A stretch of DNA of 64,000 bases from Methanococcoides alaskense (GCF_031454185.1 NZ_JAVDQI010000010.1:1-64000); one strand, 5' to 3'. Shown: positions 26,141-34,768, numbered from the stretch's first letter. Notes: generated by a model from the letters alone, not told the origin. Numbers and translations: made by a program.

Positions 26141-27808
26141 ATGAGATTATATGTAATAATTTTTGTAATACTTTTAACTTTAGTTACCACAGGGGCTTCA
26201 GCTGCCGTAGGAGTTGTTGAAGACTGGAATGTTACTTTTGACGGCGGTTATGATGATGTGGCAACTTCTGTCCAGCAGACATCCGACGATGGGTATATTG
26301 TAGCCGGTTACACAAATAATAGCGCAAATAATGACATGTGGCTGCTTAAGACCGACGACACAGGTTCCGAGGAATGGAATGTTACCTATACCTGCAACGT
26401 TAGTGATGATGATATTATATATTCTGTACAGCAGACATCCGACGGATATATTGTAGCCGGTACCACGGAGACTGGCGATGATCGGGACATGTGGCTTCTT
26501 AAAACCGACTCCACAGGTTCCGAGGACTGGAACGTTACCTTTGACAGCGGTTCTTCTGATTATGTAACTTCGGTCAACCAGACATCTGACGACGGGTATA
26601 TTTTGACCGGTTACACAAATAGTAGTGCAGATTGGGACATATGGCTTGTTAAGACCGACTCCACAGGTTCCGAGGAATGGAATGTTACCTTTGACGGCGG
26701 TAATGATGATTATTCAAGATCTGTCCAGCAGACATCCGACGGGTATATTGTGACCGGATCCACAAATAATAGTGTAGATTATGACGTATGGCTTATTAAG
26801 ACCGACGACACAGGTTCCGAGGAATGGAATGTTACCTTTAATGGCGGTTATAATGATCATGCATATTCTGTCCAGCAGACCAACGACACAGGATATATTA
26901 TAGCCGGTTACGCAGATAATATCGCAGATCGGGACATGTGGCTTATTAAGACCGACTCCACAGGTTCCGAGGACTGGAACGTTACCTTTGACGGCAGCGT
27001 TGAAGATGATGGGGCATATCCTGTCCAGCAAACATCCGATGAAGGGTATATTGTAGCCGGTTACACAGAGAATGAAGATAATCGAGACATGTGGCTTATT
27101 AAGACCAATTCTACAGGTTCCGAGGACTGGAATGTTACCTTTGACGGCGGTAATCATGATTATGCATATTCTGTCCAGCAAACCTTAGACGGCTACATTG
27201 TAGCAGGTTCCACAGAGAATGGCGCAAATAATGACATGTGGCTTGTTAAAGTAAAAGAAAACCAGCCTCCTGTGCTGTCCCCAATCGGTGATAAAAGTGT
27301 TAATGAGAATGCCCCACTAACCTTCACGGTCATTGCCATAGACCCTGAAAACGACACCCTTGTCTACTCCGGCACCAATCTCCCAACAGGTGCTACATTG
27401 AATGACAGTACAGGTGTATTTTCGTGGACACCTTCCGAATCCCAAGCTGGAGCTTATTCGGTTAATTTTACAGTTTACGATAGTATCCTAACCGATTCAG
27501 AGACAATTAACATCACTGTCAATAATGTTGACACCGGTGGCAGCTCTTCTGGAGGTAGTGGTACTGGCAGTGCGGTAATCATGCCAATTCAAGAAGAAAC
27601 TGAAGAGGAGGAAGCAAATAACACTTCCAGTTCAAATGCTACCGATAATGCAGTCGTAGTAGTTTCTGAAGAGGAATCATCCGAAGAAGAAATTGTTGAA
27701 GAAACCCCTGAACTACAAGAAGAAAGTGAAACAACTCCAGGATTCAGCATGCTTCCAGCAATCGGTATGTTGCTGTCAGTGTATATTATTTACAGAAGGA
27801 AGGATTGA
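26141..27808 (+). CDS. Secreted seven-repeat (beta-propeller-like) protein with PGF-CTERM anchor
   Basis: A 555-residue exported protein. A signal peptide covers about residues 1-21. Seven tandem repeats of about 49 residues (24-375) follow, each with E-(E/D)-WNVTF, SVQQTSD-GYIVAG, and D-(M/I/V)-WL-(L/I/V)-KT; seven copies suggest a seven-bladed propeller. A cadherin/Ig-like domain (about 378-462; DKSVNENAPLTFTV, GVFSWTPSES) comes next, then an acidic Glu/Ser-rich linker. The end has PGF followed by a hydrophobic helix and RRKD, which is the PGF-CTERM signal processed by archaeosortase. The DNA repeats are about 147-153 bp and highly similar, so copy number may change by recombination. GGGGGTATTG serves as the ribosome binding site. 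Ligand unknown. Confidence 0.85.
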   Translation: MRLYVIIFVILLTLVTTGASAAVGVVEDWNVTFDGGYDDVATSVQQTSDDGYIVAGYTNNSANNDMWLLKTDDTGSEEWNVTYTCNVSDDDIIYSVQQTSDGYIVAGTTETGDDRDMWLLKTDSTGSEDWNVTFDSGSSDYVTSVNQTSDDGYILTGYTNSSADWDIWLVKTDSTGSEEWNVTFDGGNDDYSRSVQQTSDGYIVTGSTNNSVDYDVWLIKTDDTGSEEWNVTFNGGYNDHAYSVQQTNDTGYIIAGYADNIADRDMWLIKTDSTGSEDWNVTFDGSVEDDGAYPVQQTSDEGYIVAGYTENEDNRDMWLIKTNSTGSEDWNVTFDGGNHDYAYSVQQTLDGYIVAGSTENGANNDMWLVKVKENQPPVLSPIGDKSVNENAPLTFTVIAIDPENDTLVYSGTNLPTGATLNDSTGVFSWTPSESQAGAYSVNFTVYDSILTDSETINITVNNVDTGGSSSGGSGTGSAVIMPIQEETEEEEANNTSSSNATDNAVVVVSEEESSEEEIVEETPELQEESETTPGFSMLPAIGMLLSVYIIYRRKD

Positions 27809-27843
27809 TTGATTGATAAACAATCTTTCTAATTTTTTTTGTA

Positions 27844-28083
27844 TTCATCACGACCATAGGTTCAGGCGTACATTTCCAACTCGGAGGCACACAGTCCGGT
27901 GCAAAGGCACTTGTCCAGACATGTGATGTATATCTTCAGGGAATGGACATTGAGGAATATGTCAGGACCATAAGAACTGGCAGAAGCAATCGTTATATTT
28001 GATAGATAATTGTACAAAAATGATCTCTACACGGATATCTGAATGTGTAGAGATCAAACCTTTTTTATTCAGAAATTTAAGAA
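27844..28083 (+). pseudogene. Duplicated 3' end of RuBisCO with its terminator
   Basis: This stretch repeats 25511-25753 at roughly 80-85 percent identity by eye: the codons from FITTMGSGVHSHP to the stop of RuBisCO, the spacer and the hairpin terminator (28023-28054). The reading frame is broken by small deletions near 27960, and no start codon or upstream part exists. It therefore marks a partial duplication of the RuBisCO-tRNA-Leu boundary. Divergence indicates that the event is not recent. The second tRNA-Leu copy, now split, lies 1.4 kb further on. Confidence 0.85.
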
Positions 28084-28091
28084 TCTAATAT

Positions 28092-28109
28092 CGGCTTTGT
28101 AGAAATCCT
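28092..28109. repeat. Solo transposon-like end
   Basis: CGGCTTTGTAGAAATCCT is nearly identical to the left arm of the inverted-repeat element at 38667-38731, and weaker similarity continues for about 20 bases. It is probably one end of a vanished insertion sequence or MITE, and it abuts the RuBisCO fragment. Confidence 0.45.
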
Positions 28110-28148
28110 CAGTTTTGTTTCAATTGAATTCAAATATCGACATAACCA

Positions 28149-28871
28149 TCACTCAATTAATTTGGAGAGAACACACTCATTAAACCAACTTGGAGTAAGA
28201 TAATCCACCAATAGATCCAATGAACCATCAGGATTTTTTTTAGCTATTAATTCCATTTCTTCAGAATTGTCGAAAATATATGCCCTACGACAGTGCTTTA
28301 AAACCTCAAATAAATTATTGTTGGCCTTTGTGTACCGATCATATATCTTTTCACGAGGAACATCGTGACCACCCATTTGCACTCGTTGTGCCACACGAAC
28401 ACAATTAATTTCAAGGTCGTTTGTACTTACATAATACAAATAGACATCCCAACCGAGTTTTTTTGCATCCTTGAGAAAATCTATTTTTGATGGGTGTGAT
28501 AAAACTGTTTCAAACGAAAATAAACGTTCGTTTGTTTTTATGAGGCACTGTCTAAGATAATCCGATAACATTGCACCCATATATGAACTTTTTTTATTTA
28601 TGTAAAAACAGTTGTCTTTAATTTTAAGATCTTGAATGGTAATGCCAAGTTTTTCATAAAAATGATACTGGAGTACAAAATCTCGAAAATCGCCCTCGTC
28701 AACTTTTACTCCAAAGCTATCAAAATTGAGAACATCCAATAAATTAAGTTCATCCGGATTAACATGCCGATTAGGATCGATCAGTTCATCCCTTTTTTCA
28801 ATAAATTCACTAACAATTGCAGTTTTACCAGATCAATTTGGTCCTGCAAATACCCTCATACGTTGCTTCAT
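28149..28871 (-). pseudogene. Zeta-toxin-like P-loop kinase, nonsense mutation in Walker A
   Basis: Read from ATG 28871 the frame gives MKQRMRVFAGPN, then TGA at 28835-28833, then SGKTAIVSEFIEK and about 220 further codons to 28149. The relatives (zeta toxin/COG4185 ATPases) have GPNGSGKT, so a GGA to TGA change has destroyed the Walker A glycine codon. The rest is intact, including HVNPDELN and the YYVSTNDLEINCVRVAQRVQMGGHDV segment typical of this family. Translation might restart at 28739, but that product lacks the nucleotide site. The upstream partner gene overlaps by 4 bases. Such kinases phosphorylate UDP-GlcNAc or related sugars; this one should be dead. Confidence 0.8.
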
Positions 28872-29101
28872 ATGTAGTATCGTTTTTTGTTTAGTGTTAC
28901 AGGACTATTTTCAATTCTCTTAATGACATCAGTACTTCCATCTGGATGCAACATAACAATGTTTTCACCCTGTTGTCTTGCTACTGATATCCCATGACTA
29001 AATGCATTTTGTTTCGCACTAGAGGATGCTGCCCTCGCGACTTTCACGATATTATCAACTTCCCGTGTTCTGCGGTTCCTTTTATTGATCGACAGTCGCA
29101 T
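28868..29101 (-). CDS. Antitoxin-like partner of the zeta-toxin pseudogene
   Basis: A 77-residue protein, start ATG 29101 with GGAGGA 8 bases upstream. The N-terminal half is basic and alanine-rich (VKVARAASSSAKQNAFSHGISVAR). The C-terminal half has a short beta unit (GENIVMLHPDGSTDVIKRI), the same layout as small proteins commonly encoded before COG4185-type kinases. Its stop overlaps the kinase start (ATGA), the standard toxin-antitoxin coupling. With the kinase broken, the gene may now be an orphan. Antitoxin function is inferred from position only. Confidence 0.6.
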   Translation of the reverse strand: MRLSINKRNRRTREVDNIVKVARAASSSAKQNAFSHGISVARQQGENIVMLHPDGSTDVIKRIENSPVTLNKKRYYI

Positions 29102-29116
29102 TATTGATTCCTCCAT

Positions 29117-29438
29117 CTAGCTAATTGGTCATGTATAATCATCATACACAATTGTTACATAAATACATTTGTGTGTTGATCCATATTTCCACTATAGATC
29201 AATTCACATCCATTGAGGCAGCTAATTTATACTTGTGAATGATCTTACCTTTCTTTGATAGGTACCAATACACTACAAAAGTCAGTAGTGAATCTACTGC
29301 TATTCCTGCCAGTGTCGCTCATGTCCGAGCTATCAGGAGGATTTGAGCTCATAATAATAGCTTTAATTCTAATAGCCATATTGAATGTAATATACATATT
29401 CAGATGTGATCTTGCTACAAACATCTAAAACAAAATAG
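29117..29438. other. Gap with possible membrane-protein fragment
   Basis: No supported full gene. A plus-strand frame reaching TAA at 29426-29428 encodes about 60 residues without a good start and holds two hydrophobic segments (NLLLFLPVSLM, then LIIIALILIAILNVIYIF). The shortest ATG product (29321) has 35 residues and no ribosome binding site. It may be the tail of a lost membrane gene. Confidence 0.3.
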
Positions 29439-29495
29439 TGCGGGAGGTGCGATTCGAACGCACGAACTCCTACGAGACAGGGTCCTAAGCCCTGC
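29439..29495 (-). pseudogene. 3' half of split tRNA-Leu(UAG) (attL side)
   Basis: These 57 nt encode, on the minus strand, the 3' part of a tRNA-Leu: anticodon arm from GCAGGGCTTAGGACC onward, long variable arm, T arm and acceptor 3' strand ending in discriminator A. Immediately to the right the sequence stops matching and the integrase gene follows. The missing 5' part is found at 52440-52482. Joined at the shared 15-bp core the two give an 85-nt tRNA with complete acceptor and anticodon stems. No CCA is encoded. Confidence 0.9.
29481..29495. repeat. Left attachment core (attL)
   Basis: GGTCCTAAGCCCTGC, the anticodon-loop region of tRNA-Leu(UAG), is found again at 52440-52454 in the same orientation. 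It is the direct repeat produced by site-specific integration. The integrase start lies 58 bp to the right. Confidence 0.85.
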
Positions 29496-29552
29496 TTAGA
29501 GGGTCACGTAATATTGCAAAATATATATATGTATTTAATACATATTAAATGT

Positions 29553-30683
29553 ATGAAATATGCACCCGATTTTACAGGAAATAATGCTGAAACGTTTAAA
29601 TCATATAAAAGGCACCTTAAGCTCAACAATTTTAAAGATAGTACTATTAATACTAAACTTTGGAAAGTTTATACGTTTTTAAAATTCCATGAAGGAAAAA
29701 ATTTAGACAAAATTACAAAATCTGACATTGAAGATTATATCCTATACCGTCGCCAAAATAATAAACCTAAGACTGTCCATAATGATGTCGTTGACCTAAG
29801 GCTTTTTTTTAAGTGGTTCTCTCCTGACAATGATTTTTTTGATGGAATTAAAACAAGATCTCCTAAAAACAATCTACCTGTGGATGAACTTATTGTGCAG
29901 GAAGATGTTAAAAAACTGGTCGAAACCTGCAAAACACAACGCGATCGTGCAATAGTTATGATGCTGTGGGATAGTGCAGCTCGTGCTAATGAGATTCTTA
30001 GTTTAAATATAAAAAACGTTCAATTTGACAGACATGGCTGTTCTATAATCGTTAATGGCAAAACTGGGATGAGAAAATTGAGGCTTATTGATTCGGTGCC
30101 TGATTTACAAGCATGGATCAATCAGCATCCATTCCGTGATAACCCTGATGCACCTTTATTTGTCACAAGTCGCAATTATGGGGCTGAACCTAAAAGTTTA
30201 GATATACGCACAGTTCAAAATATGCTTAAAACAAATGCGGAGAATGCAGGTCTAAAAAAGAATGTTCATCCTCATGCTCTGAGACATGGAAGATTAACTG
30301 AATTGGTGAAACAAGGGTTTAAAGAGATGGAGTTGAGAATTTTTGCAGGATGGGAAGCCGATTCTAAAATGCCTGCAGTTTATATTCACTTGTCAGGTGA
30401 TGATGTTGAGAATAAATTATTGGCAATAAATGGGATTATTGAGGATGATGTGGAAAAGAAGAAGGAAGTGCTTAAACCAATTAAATGTCCTCGATGTAAG
30501 ACGAAAAACCCACATGATGCAAAATATTGTAGTAGTTGTTCAATGGTATTAGATATGGATACTGCAATAAAACTGGATTCCGAATTTAAACTGACTGATA
30601 ATAAGTTGTCTAAATTTGTTGAAGCACAGGTTAATGAACTAGTTGAATCACGAATTAATGAAATGCTGCAAAATATGAAATAA
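29553..30683 (+). CDS. Tyrosine recombinase (integrase) with C-terminal zinc ribbon
   Basis: A 376-residue site-specific recombinase, the presumed integrase of the element. An N-terminal SAM-like core-binding domain (about 9-90) precedes the catalytic domain, with Arg144 (SAARANE), Lys170 (NGKTGMRK), His241-x-x-Arg244 (HALRHGR), Trp267 (AGWEAD) and the nucleophile Tyr277 (AVYIHLSG). A zinc ribbon follows (CPRCKTKNPHDAKYCSSC, Cys312-Cys329), then a helical tail. This arrangement is common in archaeal XerC/D-like integrases. ATG 29553 is chosen; ATG 29529 and TTG 29514 lie in frame upstream. The gene reads away from the attachment core. It is not interrupted by integration, unlike SSV-type integrases. 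Confidence 0.92.
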   Translation: MKYAPDFTGNNAETFKSYKRHLKLNNFKDSTINTKLWKVYTFLKFHEGKNLDKITKSDIEDYILYRRQNNKPKTVHNDVVDLRLFFKWFSPDNDFFDGIKTRSPKNNLPVDELIVQEDVKKLVETCKTQRDRAIVMMLWDSAARANEILSLNIKNVQFDRHGCSIIVNGKTGMRKLRLIDSVPDLQAWINQHPFRDNPDAPLFVTSRNYGAEPKSLDIRTVQNMLKTNAENAGLKKNVHPHALRHGRLTELVKQGFKEMELRIFAGWEADSKMPAVYIHLSGDDVENKLLAINGIIEDDVEKKKEVLKPIKCPRCKTKNPHDAKYCSSCSMVLDMDTAIKLDSEFKLTDNKLSKFVEAQVNELVESRINEMLQNMK

Positions 30684-30796
30684 TTTTAGGTAATTGGTTT
30701 GGACAATAAATCAATATTAATTCTAAATAACGGTTTTTGTTTATATTGTGTAAAATCCAAACCTTAATTTTCTTATAGGTTCATATATCATTTTAA

Positions 30797-31528
30797 TTAA
30801 TGTGGAAGTATTTTTTCAATATCTTGATAGCCATATTCATCTTTATATTTGTATTCAAGCATGATTTCTATATTACTCATTTTTTCTAGCTTACTTTGTA
30901 GATTTGCTTTTGACTTCCAAGATGATGAATTTACTATCATATTATTAAGTTTCGTAACATACAGATTTTCATACGATTTTTCTCTCATTGAAAAATCATG
31001 GTCTCCAAAAAGACAGCGATATACATCATCGTTCATTTTATTTTCATTTTCCACATAGTTAAGTAGCTTCATAAGACGGGGGAGTATATCAACAGATAAA
31101 TACATACTATAGCGTTTCTTATATACGATTTCATCATTATCTTTTGAATATAAATATAACTCTTTTATCAGATTTTTAATTATGTTACTTAATTCCATGC
31201 TTATCATAAGGTATTGCGATTCTTCTACATTTTCTGGATTAACTCTTCTTTCATCTTCGTCATAAAAATCATATTTTTTATTTCGCCTGTATTCTACAGG
31301 ATTTCCTCTTATTCCCTTTAGCTTCTTTTTTTCTACAAGGTTTATATTAATTATTTTTTTCAGACAATCTGATAATGTTGACTTACTCATTGTTTTTTTT
31401 ATTTCATTTTGAGACTGGAGTTCTTCTGTTATTTTTTCATGTAATCGGTTATATCTAATTGGAGATCCATCCTCAGGTATACAACTATAGACCATCTCAC
31501 ACTTTTTTGTGTATATTTTATCAACCAT
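30797..31528 (-). CDS. Winged-helix-like regulator candidate
   Basis: A 243-residue protein I do not recognise. Residues about 5-85 resemble a winged helix-turn-helix: RYNRLHEKITEELQSQ, then KKTMSKSTLSDCLKKIININLVEKKK and a basic wing with GIRGNPVEYRRNKKYDF. The remainder is helical and rich in Lys, Asn and Tyr. The layout suggests a DNA-binding regulator of the element, transcribed opposite the integrase and the replication genes. Its base composition is very AT-rich, like the surrounding element genes. Confidence 0.6.
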   Translation of the reverse strand: MVDKIYTKKCEMVYSCIPEDGSPIRYNRLHEKITEELQSQNEIKKTMSKSTLSDCLKKIININLVEKKKLKGIRGNPVEYRRNKKYDFYDEDERRVNPENVEESQYLMISMELSNIIKNLIKELYLYSKDNDEIVYKKRYSMYLSVDILPRLMKLLNYVENENKMNDDVYRCLFGDHDFSMREKSYENLYVTKLNNMIVNSSSWKSKANLQSKLEKMSNIEIMLEYKYKDEYGYQDIEKILPH

Positions 31529-31771
31529 ACCTACATCTCTTTTTTTATTTAGTACAGTTATAGTACTAAATATATGGTATAAATACCTTATTATTTTTGT
31601 TTAATTCTAACTATTTGAATGGAGGGATTTGATGAACTAACAGAAAAAAACAATTGGACTACAAGTGCCCGATCATTGAATGGTTAAGGTACAATTTACA
31701 ATTTGAATCAAAAAAACAGTCGAAAAAACATAATTAAAATTGAATTTAAATAATATACAAAGAGAGATAAT

Positions 31772-31960
31772 ATGAAAGAGATTAATTTAAATGAATCATT
31801 GGAATTTGATGAGGAAATCTATAATCATATGCCCAAATCATTTCAATTGGTGAAGAAGATTGAACAAAAAGCGCAATCACAATTCAATGAGATTATGAAG
31901 GATATAAAAGACGGTAAAATCTCATTAGAAGATGTGAAAAAGAAAAGAGGATTAGTTTAA
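31772..31960 (+). CDS. Small acidic/basic helical protein
   Basis: A 62-residue protein, unknown family. GAGAGATAATATG supplies the ribosome binding site. The sequence is predicted to be almost entirely helical (FQLVKKIEQKAQSQFNEIMKDIKDGKISLEDVKKKRG). It begins a run of short plus-strand genes leading to the DUF927 ATPase, as is usual for plasmid and virus early regions. No transmembrane segment or cysteine is present. Confidence 0.5.
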   Translation: MKEINLNESLEFDEEIYNHMPKSFQLVKKIEQKAQSQFNEIMKDIKDGKISLEDVKKKRGLV

Positions 31961-31989
31961 CGTTAAAAATACAAAAATAGGTGAATAAA

Positions 31990-32205
31990 ATGAGTAAACA
32001 AAATGAGAAAGTGTTATTTTCAAATGATGTAGAAATAGAAATAGAAGTATCAATTTCAAATGACGTTGGTCAAATATCTAAATGCAATGGTTATGCTAAA
32101 GTTTGTGTTCCTTGTAAGAAAGCATTGGAGCTATTCTTAAAACATATGATTTTAGAAGTGCATTCTCAAAAGATAGATGAACTGCTAGAAGACGTGGTAG
32201 AATAA
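31990..32205 (+). CDS. Small hypothetical element protein
   Basis: A 71-residue protein. ATG 31990 is preferred over GTG 31981 because the latter is part of an AGGTGA ribosome binding site. It has alternating beta-type segments (VLFSNDVEIEIEVSISNDVGQ, then NGYAKVCVPCKKALELF) with a CxxC-like VCVPCKK. Function unknown. It is followed by the 130-bp inverted repeat at 32251-32381. Confidence 0.5.
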   Translation: MSKQNEKVLFSNDVEIEIEVSISNDVGQISKCNGYAKVCVPCKKALELFLKHMILEVHSQKIDELLEDVVE

Positions 32206-32250
32206 TTTAGCTTGTAAATAAAGAATAAAAGAAATATTTAAAAAACCAAC

Positions 32251-32381
32251 ACTAGTAGACCTGAGGGTTTTAGAAATAACATTTCCTTCTATTTGAGTAG
32301 CATCTTATAGTTAGTAATATCTTGTATATAATATTTTTGATATGCCTGTAATTTCTAAAATCCATCAATGGTCTTGCTAGT
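32251..32381. repeat. 130-bp imperfect inverted repeat between genes
   Basis: The left arm (32251-32279, beginning ACTAGTAGACC and ending in GGTTTTAGAAATAACA) matches the reverse complement of the right arm (32347-32381). TTTTAGAAAT is perfectly shared, and ACTAG/CTAGT close the ends. The centre is AT-rich. It could fold as a long hairpin RNA, be a MITE, or be a binding site pair. It has no coding potential. Confidence 0.45.
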
Positions 32382-32407
32382 TTTAAAAAAAATAAAAAGT
32401 GATAAAG

Positions 32408-32761
32408 ATGGATATTAAAAGTGATTATCTAATAGAAAGAACAGCAAAGCCAGAAGTTTTAAATCTAATTGATGATGTAGCAAATATTTTTGATGATGTT
32501 GTTGAGGATATTTTAAAGTATAAACATAAGATAACTTTGATTGAGAATGCAACTGATTTACAGGATTCAGAACGTAACGAAATAATAGAAGTATATAATG
32601 ACTTTATTGATGAGTGTTATTCGATATTGGACAGGTGTGATCAATTGATATTTTATCTTGATCAGTCTGTTACCTATGAAATAATGCCTTGTTCTGATTT
32701 AGAAGATGGAGATGACATCGGTACTAATCAAATAATTAAAAAAGGTGAATTTGATGAGTAA
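32408..32761 (+). CDS. Acidic helical element protein
   Basis: A 117-residue acidic protein (pI low by inspection; many Asp and Glu). ATG 32408 is used because GTGAT upstream is a typical element ribosome binding site and the in-frame GTG at 32399 is part of it. Three or four amphipathic helices are likely (LIDDVANIFDDVVEDILKYK, ERNEIIEVYNDFIDECYSIL). I recognise no family. Its end overlaps the next small gene at 32754. Confidence 0.5.
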   Translation: MDIKSDYLIERTAKPEVLNLIDDVANIFDDVVEDILKYKHKITLIENATDLQDSERNEIIEVYNDFIDECYSILDRCDQLIFYLDQSVTYEIMPCSDLEDGDDIGTNQIIKKGEFDE

Positions 32762-32897
32762 TAGTAATAATAAACGATATCCAGTGACTTCAAATCCACC
32801 ATTATTTTTTGATAATTTTACATCCAAGTGTATCAAAATCGGTGCAATTAGCCATATCCATTCTGGATTAAGAGATCTTGGGGAGGTGATTCAATGA
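32754..32897 (+). CDS. 47-residue coupled small protein
   Basis: This short frame begins ATGAG inside the end of the previous gene and finishes TGA inside the ATG of the DUF927 gene (ATGA at 32894-32897). GGTGA at the correct spacing precedes it. The product starts MSNSNNKRYPVT and has a single Cys and two His. The two overlaps indicate translational coupling, and the frame also contains the GGGGAGGTGAT that serves the DUF927 gene. Function unknown. Confidence 0.55.
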   Translation: MSNSNNKRYPVTSNPPLFFDNFTSKCIKIGAISHIHSGLRDLGEVIQ

Positions 32898-34768
32898 ATG
32901 ATGGACATGTTTCCAAAACTGAAACTACAAAGGAAGAAGGAAAATCATTTGAGGTAGACATCATAGTTGAAAGCACTGATGAAAATGCTCTCACTCATCT
33001 GGATTACTCTCCAAAATCTCAGATATATGCAGGCAAGTTACTCCCTTCTGATTATTTAACAACGGATTTCGAAGGCAAAGAAACAGGTCTATTTAAAATA
33101 AAATACAATAAAAAATCAGGAAACTTCACATCAAGAATTTCACATTCTCCATGCACAATCACAGGAATGGGTATGAATATAGATGATGGAAATAAATGGC
33201 TTGAAATTACCTTTGCTGAGAGACTACGCGACGAATGTAAGATATTACGTATGCCACAAGTCAAGGCTCTTAGTAATGATGGTATAAAAGAGTTGATTAA
33301 CAAAGGATTCATAATAACTCTGAAGTTTATTCCTGATTTAAATGAATATCTCGCTGAGTGCTTGAAGTTCAACTATGATGAATTGGACAAAATAATAGTT
33401 GCTCAAAAAAATGGATGGAAGCCTAAAACCAAAATTATTGATGAATGTTTTGTATTCGGTGATAGGGCATACACAAAGGATTCCACACACCTTGTAGAAA
33501 TGGTTGAAGGAGCTGCCTTAAAAGGTTTGACAAAAAAAGGGACCTTTGAGAACTGGATCAAAGGTATGAACGGAATTTTAAGTGAACCAATCGTCCGATT
33601 TAAAATATATGCAGCCATGTCTGCAATGATTCTTAATTTGGTCGGCGTCGATTCCTTTTTTGTAGATGACAGTGGCGAATCATCAACAGGTAAAACAACC
33701 ACCTCCAGTGTAGCGTTTAGCGCTATTGGAAATCCAAAAGATTTGAAATGGAGTGCTGATACAACAGTAGTGGGTGCAGAAAAGATGGCAGAATTGTTCT
33801 GCGACTTACCTTTTTATCTAGATGAAACAAGCGTGCAAAAAAATCAGGATATGCTCACAGCTCTTATTTACATGATATCAAACGGAAAGGGCAAGTTAAG
33901 GGGAAAGAAAGAAGGTGGCCTGCTTATAGGTGGTTCTTGGAATTCAGTTGTTCTAACGACAGGTGAAAAAGCCATCACTGATAACGATGGTTTTACAGGT
34001 CAGTTGGTTAGAGTAATCGAACTGCATTGTGATATGAGATATCTGCCAGACGAGGTAGAATTAGCAAAGCGTACTATGCAGGATAATTATGGGCATCTTG
34101 TAGAACCATTCATAAAAAAGATTTTCGATTACAAGGACAACATAAGGGACGAAACATTTTCAGATTTAAAGAACCAATTCACCAAAACGAATACAAGTGT
34201 CGGTGATAGACTTTCTAACACTTTCGCAGCTATTACGACAGCAGGTGTCTTAATTGAAGAAATATTTGAAGAAATTGGAGTTGAAACTGTCGATCCATTT
34301 GCTATAACAAATAAATACTTCGAAGAAATTGTTGAAAATGCGCCTATTGAGTCGTATTCACACAGAGCATTACAAAGTGTCTACGACTGGATACAAGTCA
34401 ATATTAAAAATTTTGTAGATAGTCGATCTAATCGTCCAGACTTAAGCTTAGGTCAAAAACAGCTACACTCCGGATGGATCTCTGATGAATATATTGATCT
34501 AATTCCTTTAGAATTGAGGAGAGCAATCAGAGAATCTGGTTATAATAGTACAACTGTACAAAAAGAATGGGCTGATGAAGGTATCTTAGTTCATCGTAAG
34601 GAAAACAAAAAAGATGGTAGTGTTACAAGGAGATTTTCAACTAAAGTGAAGTATGATGGAACACAACAAGATGTTTCACGCTTGAACCTTAAAAAAGTAC
34701 ATGAGATATTAGGTTTGAAAAGTATGGAACCAACGTGGCCCACAATAAAAGTACCAAAAGAAGATTGA
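32894..34768 (+). CDS. DUF927-family ATPase, probable replication protein
   Basis: A 624-residue protein. The DUF927 domain (about 150-480) has the family pattern: NGWKPKTKIIDECFVFG, then YAAMSAMILNLVGVDSFFVDDSGESSTGKTTTS holding Walker A (residues 264-271), SAIGNP, then LPFYLDETS as the Walker B region, YMISNGKGKLRGKK, and SVVLTTGEK. DUF927 proteins are carried by plasmids, viruses and integrative elements, where they act as helicase-like replication factors, often near a primase. The first 150 and last 130 residues are unassigned. The strong ribosome binding site GGGGAGGTGAT lies 8 bases upstream. The array of 9-bp repeats starts 70 bp downstream, strengthening a role in replication. Confidence 0.85.
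   Translation: MNDGHVSKTETTKEEGKSFEVDIIVESTDENALTHLDYSPKSQIYAGKLLPSDYLTTDFEGKETGLFKIKYNKKSGNFTSRISHSPCTITGMGMNIDDGNKWLEITFAERLRDECKILRMPQVKALSNDGIKELINKGFIITLKFIPDLNEYLAECLKFNYDELDKIIVAQKNGWKPKTKIIDECFVFGDRAYTKDSTHLVEMVEGAALKGLTKKGTFENWIKGMNGILSEPIVRFKIYAAMSAMILNLVGVDSFFVDDSGESSTGKTTTSSVAFSAIGNPKDLKWSADTTVVGAEKMAELFCDLPFYLDETSVQKNQDMLTALIYMISNGKGKLRGKKEGGLLIGGSWNSVVLTTGEKAITDNDGFTGQLVRVIELHCDMRYLPDEVELAKRTMQDNYGHLVEPFIKKIFDYKDNIRDETFSDLKNQFTKTNTSVGDRLSNTFAAITTAGVLIEEIFEEIGVETVDPFAITNKYFEEIVENAPIESYSHRALQSVYDWIQVNIKNFVDSRSNRPDLSLGQKQLHSGWISDEYIDLIPLELRRAIRESGYNSTTVQKEWADEGILVHRKENKKDGSVTRRFSTKVKYDGTQQDVSRLNLKKVHEILGLKSMEPTWPTIKVPKED

Noticed and set aside
26220..27250. Possible CRISPR or satellite array
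   Set aside because: The repeats of about 150 bp are in one open reading frame and encode protein blades; no constant repeat with unique spacers.
28833..28835. TGA in the zeta-toxin-like gene as a recoded codon (selenocysteine)
   Set aside because: Relatives have glycine here, one base change explains TGA, and selenocysteine recoding is not expected in Methanosarcinales.
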